A stretch of 64,000 nucleotides of DNA, from the NCBI RefSeq assembly GCF_000062885.1, contig NC_009142.1, forward strand, positions 5,507,584 to 5,571,583, in the 5' to 3' direction. Of the stretch, positions 37,633 through 45,333 are shown one piece after another. This stretch comes from Saccharopolyspora erythraea NRRL 2338 (lineage in GTDB: Bacteria > Actinomycetota > Actinomycetes > Mycobacteriales > Pseudonocardiaceae). Position numbers and translations under genes: made by a program. Every line of letters starts with the position of its first letter. Positions within the stretch are counted from its first letter, which is position 1. Under the pieces are notes generated by a model, which ran no database searches, was not told the origin of the DNA, and worked only from the letters and a program-made list of their open reading frames with translations.

Positions 37633-37843
37633 GGAGCCATCCCCACGTAGGCGGGGCCGACTGGGCAGTGAACAGGTCGAGCACCTCGGTCAGGAAGCCA
37701 TCCCCGCGAACGCGGGCCGACGAGGACTGCGCCACGACGGCGTTGCGGGCGTCAGAGCCATCCCCGCGACCGCGGAGCCGGCAGCCACAGCAGCGGCCGC
37801 GCCGTGATTGTGGAGGAGCCATCTCCGCGGGCGCGGGGCCCCG
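37633..37843. CRISPR. Decayed CRISPR array with type I-E geometry (four repeats)
   Basis: Four 29-base repeats start at 37633, 37693, 37754 and 37815, leaving spacers of 31, 32 and 32 bases. The period of 60-61 is exactly that of type I-E arrays. The repeats share AGCCATCCCC then GCGG and GCCG around an inverted CCCCGCG/CGCGGGG core, as in actinobacterial I-E repeats, but each differs by several bases. No cas gene is present in the window. A fifth, very weak unit may start near 37874. The array lies between the lectin-protease gene and a GDPD gene. Confidence 0.7.
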
Positions 37844-38055
37844 ACTACGTCGCCGAGTTCGGTGCCGGCGCACGGGAATCACCCCGAACACCAGCCCAGG
37901 ACACGACCACAGCGCCCAGCTGATCGATGTTGTCTCGAATGGGTCCGGAGGGTTCACCGCGGAGACATCGCCCGGCCCACCGACGATCAGGTTCGAGCTA
38001 CCACCGCTGCGCAGTCTTCTCTCGTCGTTTCGGACAAATCTGACGAGGAGATCAC

Positions 38056-38928
38056 ATGCTGCACCGCATCGCGGTAGCCGCAGCCGCTCTCGTGGTGTCG
38101 ACGGTCGTAGGACCGGCCGCGACCGCGGAGACCGTCGCTCAGGCCACGGTGGCAAACATCGCGCACCGCGGAGCGTCCGCGTACGCACCCGAGAACACCT
38201 TGGCCGCGGTGCGGCTGGGCGTGGAGATGAAGGCAGATCTGGTCGAGATCGACGTCCAGCAGACTAAGGACCACCAGTTGGTCGTCATCCACGACACCAC
38301 CCTGGCGCGTACTACGGACGTCGAGCAGAAGTTCCCCGCCCGCGCGCCGTGGCGGGTCTCGGACTTCACCCTCGACGAGGTCCGCACTCTCGACGGTGGT
38401 TCCTGGAAGGATCCCCGATACACAGGCGAGCTCGTCCCGACCCTGACCGAGGTGCTGGACGTGCTGGAACGCTCCCAGTCCGGGCTGCTGCTGGAGGCGA
38501 AGGCCCCCGAACTGTACCCGGGGATTGCCGAACGCATCGCCGACGAGCTCAAGCAGCGCCCGTGGTGGGTGCAACCCGACCCGACGGCGCGGCACCTGGT
38601 GGTGCAGAGCTTCAACTGGGACTTCATCCGCCATTTCCACGGCCTGCTGCCGCAGGTGCAGGTCGGCGTGCTCGGGGCTCCGACGGCGGAGCAGCTCGCG
38701 GACGTGGCCACGTATTCCAATCAGGTCAACCCGCATCACTCGGCGGCGACACCCGACTACATTGGCGCTGTTCATGCGCGGGGAATGCGGATCAACCCGT
38801 ACACGGTCAACGATCCGGTCCTGATGCGCACGCTGATCGACCGCGGTGTGGACGGGATCATCAGCGATCGTCCTGACGTGCTGTACGAGGAGATCCACAA
38901 CCTGGCTCCGCATCGTGCAGGCGCTTGA
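38056..38928 (+). CDS. Secreted glycerophosphodiester phosphodiesterase
   Basis: The 290-residue protein has a signal peptide (MLHRIAVAAAALVVSTVVG, cleavage after an AxA at about 24-28) and a GDPD TIM-barrel. The active-site motifs are HRGASAYAPENTLAA, VEIDVQQTKDHQLVVIHD (metal ligands Glu and Asp, catalytic His) and LLLEAKAP; the C-terminal GVDGIISDRPD is conserved. It hydrolyses glycerophosphodiesters to glycerol-3-phosphate and an alcohol outside the cell, providing phosphate and carbon. The ATG has an AGGAG site. The next gene is a PhoX-type phosphatase, so the pair may be a phosphate-scavenging set. Confidence 0.93.
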   Translation: MLHRIAVAAAALVVSTVVGPAATAETVAQATVANIAHRGASAYAPENTLAAVRLGVEMKADLVEIDVQQTKDHQLVVIHDTTLARTTDVEQKFPARAPWRVSDFTLDEVRTLDGGSWKDPRYTGELVPTLTEVLDVLERSQSGLLLEAKAPELYPGIAERIADELKQRPWWVQPDPTARHLVVQSFNWDFIRHFHGLLPQVQVGVLGAPTAEQLADVATYSNQVNPHHSAATPDYIGAVHARGMRINPYTVNDPVLMRTLIDRGVDGIISDRPDVLYEEIHNLAPHRAGA

Positions 38929-39252
38929 TTCCGCCTGAGTCCGGGCAAGGTGGCTCGGTGCCCATCCCACTGCGGGGTGGGCACTGAGCCGTTATGGAAC
39001 CTTGCCGCAAGCTTCCGGTGCGTTTGCGATCGCCGATGTCGTTCATCGCAACGGAAGTGGTGTCATCGCCAGATCGATTTGGCGCAGCGGCCAGGACCGG
39101 TCGATGGTGAGCCAGCCGTTCCTGGTCACTCGTCAGTCGTGCAGAGTTCACGGTTCCAGCACTGATCCGAGACCATGCGCCCTTCTAGATTGCCTGATGC
39201 CTGCGCACCCCCGCAGGTCATCATGTTCCAGCTCCTGGAAAGGGAGAACGTC

Positions 39253-40404
39253 GTGGAACGTCGGGATTTCCTCCGCGCCGCGGTGATCGGCAGCACCGTG
39301 GCGACCCTGGGATTCAGCGTCACCCGGGAATCCATCGCCTACCCCGCCAAGACCGGCCCCAGCCCCTATGGTGCTCTGCAGGCCGCTGATGCCAACGGCA
39401 TCGAGCTGCCTGCGGGATTCGCCAGCCGCGTGATCGCTCGCTCCACCCAGCAGGTCGCCGGCACGGGATTCACCTGGCACAGCGCGCCCGACGGCGGCGC
39501 TTGCTTCGCCGACGGCACCGGGTGGATCTACGTGTCCAACGCCGAGATGGGCACCGGTGCCGGTGGCGTCAGCGCCATCCGGTTCGATGCCAACGCCACC
39601 ATCACCGGCGCCTACTCCATCCTGTCCGGCACTACGCGCAACTGTTCCGGCGGCCCCACGCCGTGGAACACCTGGGTCTCCTGCGAGGAAACCGACTTCG
39701 GCTACAACTTCGAGACCGACCCGTGGGGTGCCAAGGCGCCCGTGCGGCGCGACGCAATGGGTCGTTTCAAGCACGAAGCGGTCGCCTGCGACCCCGATCG
39801 CAAGGTCATCTACCAGACCGAGGACACCACTGACGGCTGCTTCTACCGCTTCGTCCCCACCATCTGGGGCGATCTGTCGTCGGGCACCCTGCAGGTCCTC
39901 GTCGAGAGCGGAACCACGTTGTCCTGGGTCACGGTGCCAGACCCCGACGGCAGTTCCACACCCACTCGCGACCAGGTCGCGGGAGCCAAGATCTTCAACG
40001 GGGGCGAGGGCGCCTACTACCGCAACGGCATCTGCTACTTCACCACCAAGGGCGACAACCGAGTCTGGGCCTACGACGCCGCCGCCAACCAGCTGCACGT
40101 TGCCTACGACGACAATCTCACCAGCAACCCGCCGCTGACCGGTGTCGACAACATCACCGGCGCGGCCGTCGGCGACCTTTACGTCGCCGAAGACGGCGGC
40201 AACATGGAGATCTGCATCATCACCCCCGACGACGTCATCGCGCCGTTCCTGCGCGTCACCGGCCAGTCGGCCTCCGAACTGTGCGGCGTCGCGTTCAACC
40301 CCGCCGGCAACCGCCTGTACTTCTCCTCCCAGCGCGGCACCAGCGGTTCCAGCAGCGGCGGCATCACCTACGAAGTCGCAGGCCCCTTCCGCACCGCACT
40401 CTGA
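39253..40404 (+). CDS. PhoX family phosphatase (DUF839), Tat-exported
   Basis: The 383-residue protein starts VERRDFLRAAVIGSTVATLG, a twin-arginine signal with RRDFL. The body is a beta-propeller with PhoX/DUF839 signatures: GGVSAIRFDANATITGAYS, CSGGPTPWNTWVSCEE, GRFKHEAVACDPDRKVIYQT, EDTTDGCFYRFVP, GEGAYYRNGICYFTTKGDNR and GVAFNPAGNRLYFSSQR. PhoX enzymes are calcium/iron-dependent phosphomonoesterases. The GTG at 39253 has an AGGGAG site and puts the Tat motif at the very start. It lies 324 bases after the GDPD gene. Confidence 0.9.
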   Translation: MERRDFLRAAVIGSTVATLGFSVTRESIAYPAKTGPSPYGALQAADANGIELPAGFASRVIARSTQQVAGTGFTWHSAPDGGACFADGTGWIYVSNAEMGTGAGGVSAIRFDANATITGAYSILSGTTRNCSGGPTPWNTWVSCEETDFGYNFETDPWGAKAPVRRDAMGRFKHEAVACDPDRKVIYQTEDTTDGCFYRFVPTIWGDLSSGTLQVLVESGTTLSWVTVPDPDGSSTPTRDQVAGAKIFNGGEGAYYRNGICYFTTKGDNRVWAYDAAANQLHVAYDDNLTSNPPLTGVDNITGAAVGDLYVAEDGGNMEICIITPDDVIAPFLRVTGQSASELCGVAFNPAGNRLYFSSQRGTSGSSSGGITYEVAGPFRTAL

Positions 40405-40859
40405 CGACGCCTCGAAGATTACTGGATAAGAGCGCATAGCGGTGTGCTCCTATGAGAGCACGGTTCCTGGCGCTTTCAAGGTGGGTGGCGACCCGCCCCT
40501 GGGCTGAGGCCGGTCGGCACCCACTTTCTGCTCGGATTACCTTTCTGCTCGGATTACCGCATGTGTTGGGCATGTCGACACGCGAGCGGACCTCGCCCTG
40601 CTTACCGCCGGTGACTCCTTCGCGACCGTGGTCGGCTCTGTACAGCGCGCAGTCAGCAGTTGGTGACACGCCCAGGAGTTGCCGACTCGGATCGACAAGC
40701 CGGCAGGCGGGCGAACCAGTAATCGTCCATATCGGATAGTCGAAGGTTCTTTGCTGCGACAAGCAGCGGATGGACGCCCTCGGGCTCCCTGCGCAGCGAG
40801 CACCAAACACAGGGCATCCCAGGGGCGCTTGAATCCAGGCCACGACTTCCGCTGGCGTC
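40405..40859. other. Intergenic stretch without a supported gene
   Basis: Open frames on both strands between the PhoX-like gene and the IS5 element are short with irregular codon use. No RNA gene or remnant was recognised. A short direct repeat, TTTCTGCTCGGATTACC, occurs twice in tandem near 40527-40560. Confidence 0.4.
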
Positions 40860-40862
40860 TTA

Positions 40863-41747
40863 CAACTCGTTTCAAAATAATGGGCGTGTCTGATAGCGAT
40901 GGTTGATCGACTCGGTGCATGGTCATGGTGTGATCGAGGAGTTGGTGCCAGATCAGTTGTGGTCTCGGGTGCAGCCGTTGCTCCCGGCGCGTCCGCCTCG
41001 CCGGAGCCGGTACCCGGGCCGGTTGCCGGTCGACGATCGGGCCGCTCTGGCCGGGATCGTGTTCGTGCTCAAGACCGGGATCACCTGGCGGGAACTACCG
41101 CACGAGGTGGCGGGATGTTCCGGAGTGACGTGCTGGCGGCGGTTGCGGGACTGGAGCGAGGCCGGGGTGTTCAACGCGGTGCACGAGCTGCTGCTGGACC
41201 AGCTTCGGGCTTTGGATCGGCTCGACCTGAACACTGTGGTGGTCGACGGATCGCATGTGCGGGCGCTCAAAGGGGGGCGGCGACGGGCCCCTCGCCCGTC
41301 GATCGGGCTCGCACCGGCACCAAACACCATGTGATCACCGACGCCGGCGGTATCCCACTGGCAGTGACGGTCACCGGCGGCAACCGCCACGACAGCACCC
41401 AACTCATCCCGCTGGTCGAGGCTCTGCCCACGATCCGTGGTAAGCGCGGTCGGCCTTGGCAACGGCCTCGCTGGCTCTATGGCGACCGCGCCTACGACTA
41501 CGAACATCACCGGAAAGCCCTGCGCGAACGAGGAATCATTCCGCGTATCGCACGCCGCAACACCGGACACGGCTCCGGTCTCGGTAAGGTCCGCCGGGTC
41601 GTGGAACGCACGTTTGCCTGGCTGCACCAGTACAAACGCCTCCGCACCCGCTACGAACGCCGCGCCGACATCCACCTCGGGCTCCTCCGGCTCGGATGCG
41701 TCCTGATCTGCTACCGCCAACTACCAACCTCATTCTGAAACGAGTTG
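40863..41747. mobile_element. IS5-family element with 3-base target duplication
   Basis: The inverted repeats begin CAACTCGTTTCA at 40863 and end with its complement at 41747. TTA occurs on both sides (40860-40862 and 41748-41750) and is the target duplication. The 885-base element contains one transposase gene in two overlapping frames. It looks complete and recent. Confidence 0.88.
40903..41738 (+). CDS. IS5-family (IS427-group-like) transposase expressed by frameshifting
   Basis: OrfA (40903-41334) carries the DUF4096 N-terminal domain: DQLWSRVQPLLPARPPRRSR, IVFVLKTGITWRELPHEV and VVVDGSHVRALKGG, with the first Asp. At the run AAAGGGGGG (around 41270) translation would shift to the second frame, which reads GPSPVDRARTGTKHHVITDA, GDRAYDYEHHRKALRERG and VVERTFAWLHQYKRLRTRYE with the second Asp and the Glu. 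The run is where elements of this group use programmed frameshifting, so the copy may be active. Confidence 0.88.
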
Positions 41748-42242
41748 TTAGTCGCGGGCGAGAGCGCGGACGGGTTCTCGCACCCGGTCGGGACTGCCGC
41801 AGTCCGCGGTGAGTTCGCGTTCTCGTATGCGCACGAACGCCCGACCGAGGTCGGTGCGGACTGGCTCGGGTACGCTTCGCGTGGCCTGGTGCAGGATCGC
41901 CTGTTCCTCCTCGTCGAGGTGGTGGGCGATTGTTTCTTCGAGGTGGTCGAGCCGAGCCCGCCAGTGGGCAGAGCCGACTTCGGGGCTCTCCAGCAGATCC
42001 AGTAGAGCCTGGTGCCCATCGAGGTGTTCTTCGGAGCCGTGTTCGATCACCGAATCGTCCAGATACCGGCGCAGCGCCGGGTACACCTCGCGCTCCTCGG
42101 CCACGGCGTGGGCGACCAGCAGGCCGGACAGCTCGCGCTGGTGCTCGGCGCGATCGCCCAGGCTGTCACGTAACTCGCGGAACAGCCTTTCGAACGTCCG
42201 ATGATCGGCCAGGATGAGTTCGACAACATCGGTAACAGGCAT
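41748..42242 (-). CDS. Hemerythrin HHE domain protein
   Basis: The 164-residue four-helix protein has histidine/glutamate iron ligands in DVVELILADHRTFERLFREL, LSGLLVAHAVAEEREVYPAL, HGSEEHLDGHQALLDLLE and ETIAHHLDEEEQAILHQ, the order of HHE hemerythrins. It would bind a di-iron centre for oxygen, iron or redox sensing in the cytoplasm. The frame is open further upstream, but MPVTDVVELILADHR is the usual family start. Its TAA stop is the target duplication of the IS5 element. It is divergent from a ferritin gene, fitting a role in iron or oxidative stress. Confidence 0.88.
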   Translation of the reverse strand: MPVTDVVELILADHRTFERLFRELRDSLGDRAEHQRELSGLLVAHAVAEEREVYPALRRYLDDSVIEHGSEEHLDGHQALLDLLESPEVGSAHWRARLDHLEETIAHHLDEEEQAILHQATRSVPEPVRTDLGRAFVRIRERELTADCGSPDRVREPVRALARD

Positions 42243-42359
42243 CCGTTCATGCTCGACCAAGATATCCTGCAGCGCGAGGGGCAAACGGGCAGTATCTTCC
42301 GCTGAATGCGCTATGCTGACGAAAAGGAAGGGTATGAACTGAGGGTTCGCTTGCATAAT

Positions 42360-42378
42360 TAAGGTTTGCCTTTCCTTG
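42360..42378. promoter_or_regulatory. Candidate IdeR/DtxR iron box
   Basis: TAAGGTTTGCCTTTCCTTG matches 12 of 19 positions of the IdeR/DtxR consensus TTAGGTTAGGCTAACCTAA. It lies between the hemerythrin and ferritin genes, 75 bases before the ferritin start. In mycobacteria, IdeR activates the ferritin gene bfrB from upstream boxes, so the position is sensible. The match is moderate. Confidence 0.4.
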
Positions 42379-42452
42379 GTGCTTGTCGCTCGATAGGATT
42401 GAAATTCCGGAAGAATTGGCGCATACCGGTGCGCGGGTACTAGTTTCCGTCC

Positions 42453-42971
42453 ATGACCAGCGTTGTGAAGAGGATCGAACCCCGCACTTCCCGTGCGCAG
42501 AACTTGCTGGAAGACCAGGTGGGCAACGAGTTCACCTCCTCGCAGCAGTACCTGGCGATGGCGGTGTGGTTCGACCAGCGTGACCTGCCTCGTCTGGCGG
42601 CCTACTTCTACAGTCGGGCGAGCGCGAAGCGCGATCACGCGATGAAGATCGTCCGGTACATGATGGACAACAACATCGCCGTAGAGATCCCGGCCGTGCC
42701 GACCGTCCGCAACGACTTCGGCGACCCGCGCGAGCTGGTCGCACTCGCCGTGGAACATGAGGCCGAGGTCACCGGGGAGTTCACCACCCTGTCGCAGACT
42801 GCGCGGGAGGAGGGCGACTACCTCGCCGAGCAGTTCCTGCTGTGGTTCCTGCACGAGCAGGTGGAGGCTGCCTCGCGCATGTCCAGCTTGCTCAACGTCA
42901 TCGACCGCTCGCAGGGCAACATGTTCGACGTTGAGACGTTCCTCGCCAGGGAAGACCTCGCCAGGAGCTGA
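42453..42971 (+). CDS. Ferritin (BfrB-like)
   Basis: The 172-residue protein has the ferritin fold: NLLEDQVGNEFTSSQQYLAM, LAAYFYSRASAKRDHAMKIV, NDFGDPRELVALAVEHEAEV and EQFLLWFLHEQVEAASRM, resembling mycobacterial BfrB rather than haem-containing bacterioferritin. It would store iron as a 24-mer. In the second helix the usual ferroxidase E-x-x-H has Lys in place of Glu (KRDH), which may weaken one iron site; other ligands appear conserved. A strong bidirectional hairpin follows the stop. It is divergent from the hemerythrin gene with a candidate IdeR box between. Confidence 0.9.
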   Translation: MTSVVKRIEPRTSRAQNLLEDQVGNEFTSSQQYLAMAVWFDQRDLPRLAAYFYSRASAKRDHAMKIVRYMMDNNIAVEIPAVPTVRNDFGDPRELVALAVEHEAEVTGEFTTLSQTAREEGDYLAEQFLLWFLHEQVEAASRMSSLLNVIDRSQGNMFDVETFLAREDLARS

Positions 42972-43001
42972 ACCCACAAGGACGTCGGCATCGAATTTGA
43001 C

Positions 43002-43058
43002 GATTGACTGCGGGGTCTGGTCCCGATTGCCCGGCCGGGACCAGCCCCGCAGTCAATC
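43002..43058. terminator. Long hairpin terminator after the ferritin gene
   Basis: A 23-base-pair stem (43002-43025 and 43036-43058) with one bulged T and a 10-base loop begins 31 bases after the ferritin stop. It starts GATTGACTGCGGGG and can terminate transcription from both sides. Confidence 0.75.
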
Positions 43059-43159
43059 GCGCATATGCGATGTGGATTGGATCAGTGCCACCGCTTGGAA
43101 GGGTGTCCCGATAGGACGAGGAACTTTGCCTTGCGTAGGCGCCGTTGCGCAGGGCGGGC

Positions 43160-43545
43160 AAGGGGCGCCGGGCGAGTTGGCTTCGACGCCCTGCCGGGCT
43201 GCTGGGTTGGCGAAGGCTGTGATGGCGAGGTCAGCGTTGAGCTTGTCCAGTTCTTCGGCTCCGAGCATGCCGGTCGGCGTCCCGTTGACCTGCTGGGTGC
43301 CGACCAGTGAAGGTGAGACCTTCATACCGAGCTGTTCGATCTGCTTGACCGCGAAGTCCTGCGGGGGACCAGGGTGAACACCTGGCTAGGCGAAGTCCCA
43401 TGGACAGGGAGAACGTCTTGCCGGCCTGCCTCGGGTAGCGTTGCGGACATCGGCGATCTTCGTCTTGGTCTCGCCGATAACCCGGTCTGCCTCGGTACTC
43501 TTGCCCAGCGCCGTGCACGACGCGGCGACGACCGTCTCCCTCAGC
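43160..43545 (-). pseudogene. Fragment of an iron/siderophore ABC substrate-binding protein gene
   Basis: Pieces in three minus-strand frames line up as a FecB-like periplasmic-binding protein: TALGKSTEADRVIGETKTKI, then AGKTFSLSM, then FAVKQIEQLGMKVSPSLVGT with MLGAEELDKLNADLAITAFA. Both ends and the lipoprotein signal are missing. Proximity to the ferritin gene suggests a former iron-uptake neighbour, but the frame breaks show that it is dead. Confidence 0.6.
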
Positions 43546-43697
43546 CACCAGCCGGAACCGGTGGCGGTGGGAAGCCCGATCCGCGGATGGCGCGTATTCG
43601 TGCTGGCGGGTTCTCCGCCCTGGGCGGCACGAGTAGGTGTAGTGCTAGCCGGAAAGCGTTTGACGTCTCGTGGCGTCTGGCGATCGGATGGTGCTCC

Positions 43698-44597
43698 ATG
43701 AGCACAGGGCAGGTGCATCCCAGCTGGCACCCCATCGACGACGGTCTCGTACGGCGGCTGATCGCCGAGCAGTTCCCGCAGTGGGCGGGGCTGCCGGTGG
43801 AGCGCTATCCCTCCGGCGGCACGGTCAACGCCATGTATCGGCTGGGCGACGGCATGGTCGTGCGGCTGCCGCTGGTGAAAGGCGGAGCCGAAGACGTAGC
43901 GATGGAGCAGGAATGGCTGCCCCTCGTCGCGCCCCATCTACCCACGGCCATCCCGGAAGTGCTCGGAGCAGGCAGTCCCGCCGAGGGGTATCCGTGGCCC
44001 TGGTCGGTGTACCGGTGGCTGGCGGGGCAGAACCCCGAGACGGAGGCGCTGAGCGAGCCCGTGCTGCTGGCCAAGGATCTGGCCGAGTTCGTAGCGGCGA
44101 TGCGGAGCATCACCCTGCCGGGCGCGCCGGAGGCCCACCGCGGTGGGCCGCTCGCCTCGCTCGATACGTCGACCCGGGCCGCCATCGAGGAATTGCGTGA
44201 GATCCCGCAGGAGGGCGTCGACTGCGATGCTGCGGCCGCCGTATGGGAGGAGGCGCTGCGTGTCCCGGGCTGGGACGGTCCGCCGGTGTGGCTGCACGCC
44301 GATCTGATGCCGGGCAATCTGCTGGTGGACAGTGGCAGGCTCACCTCGGTGATCGACTTCGGGTGTATGGGGGTGGGCGATCCGGCCTGCGATCTGTTCC
44401 CGGCGTGGAACCTGCTGCCAGCCGATGCACGGGAGGTGTTTCGGGAGGCGCTGGGCGTGGACGACGCGACCTGGACCCGCGGCAGGGCCCGGACGCTCTC
44501 GCAGGCGCTGGTCGCGCTGCCGTACTACCGGAAGACAAACCCGGCGATGGCGCACAACGCCCGGCACGTGATCCGCGTGGTGTTGGGAAAGGACTGA
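43698..44597 (+). CDS. Aminoglycoside phosphotransferase family protein
   Basis: The 299-residue kinase-like protein has an APH/choline-kinase fold: YRLGDGMVVRLPLVKGG (nucleotide-binding strand), VLGAGSPAEGYPWPWSVYRW, catalytic loop WLHADLMPGNLLVDSG with H-x-D-x-x-x-x-N, and metal-binding VIDFGCMGVGDPACDL. The family phosphorylates aminoglycosides, macrolides or metabolites; this variant (PWPWSVYRWLxG) is common in actinomycetes and often of unknown substrate. The ATG at 43698 fits family length. It is a single gene flanked by remnants. Confidence 0.88.
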   Translation: MSTGQVHPSWHPIDDGLVRRLIAEQFPQWAGLPVERYPSGGTVNAMYRLGDGMVVRLPLVKGGAEDVAMEQEWLPLVAPHLPTAIPEVLGAGSPAEGYPWPWSVYRWLAGQNPETEALSEPVLLAKDLAEFVAAMRSITLPGAPEAHRGGPLASLDTSTRAAIEELREIPQEGVDCDAAAAVWEEALRVPGWDGPPVWLHADLMPGNLLVDSGRLTSVIDFGCMGVGDPACDLFPAWNLLPADAREVFREALGVDDATWTRGRARTLSQALVALPYYRKTNPAMAHNARHVIRVVLGKD

Positions 44598-44959
44598 GTG
44601 GCGCTGATGCCGAGGGGCCGTCGCGTCCGCTTGGGGCCTGGCCAGTGGCGGCGTTGGCTGCTTTGATCTCTGCCGGAGACGGCCTTCCGGTAGCGGGGGC
44701 CTAAAATCCAACTACAGGCAAGATGATCTCCGGCGCTCGCCCGCCCGGTCTGCCCCGAAATCCAAGGGGCCTGTGGTGCCTCGTAAGCGATACGCCGACC
44801 GATCGGGTGGGCGCCACCGGCGCGGCCGGTGGCGGGGATGTGGCCTGATCGGAACCCGAGTGATCGCACTGTAGTTCTGCCCTCCGTCGCGGCCGGTCGT
44901 GCCGGGCCGGAAGGTCATCGAGCTGCGACACGTGCCCGCTGCTGTGCAGGATGCCGACG
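44598..44959. other. Stretch without a supported gene
   Basis: Between the kinase gene and the IS110 fragment I see no intact gene. A plus-strand piece near 44780-44870 (VPRKRYADRSGGRHRRGRW) may be transposon-derived. No assignment is possible. Confidence 0.3.
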
Positions 44960-45300
44960 TTGTCGTGACGGTGGGAGACGACACTCCGAGATTCGTGTCG
45001 CGGCACGCTGGACCAGTTCGGGCGTCTGCTGGGCACTACGACGGTTCCGGCAACCACGGCCGGCCGCGACCAGCTCGTGTCTTGGGTGACTGGGTTCGGC
45101 GTGCTGTGCTGCTTCGGTTTGGAAGGCGCCGGCTCCTACGGCGTCGGCTTGGCCCGCCACCTGCGGACGCAGGGTCTGAAGGCTATTGAGGTCGTCCGGT
45201 CGAACCGGCAGACCCGCCGGCGTGCCGGCAAGACCGACGCGGTTGATGCCGAAATCGCCGCAACAGCTGAGCGGCCACAGCGACCGAAGGGGAGAGCGCG
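44960..45300 (+). pseudogene. IS110-family transposase fragment
   Basis: The plus strand contains TTVPATTAGRDQLVSWVTGF, then CCFGLEGAGSYGVGLARHLR and AIEVVRSNRQTRRRAGKTDA with VDAEIAATAER. This is the RuvC-like N-terminal domain of an IS110 transposase (GVEGTGSYG and NRQTRRRxGKTDxxDAE motifs). The upstream DED start and the whole C-terminal half are missing. It ends close to the YcaO gene. Confidence 0.7.
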
Positions 45301-45333
45301 TGAGCGAGTGGAGTTTCGAGTCATCGCCGAGTG

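Noticed and set aside
40527-40560. Short tandem repeat as a regulatory array
   Set aside because: Only two copies of a 17-base unit, with no gene downstream that would use it; likely slippage.
42243-42977. N-terminal extension of the hemerythrin frame through the ferritin gene
   Set aside because: The extension is antisense to a well-supported ferritin gene, and the family start lies at 42242.
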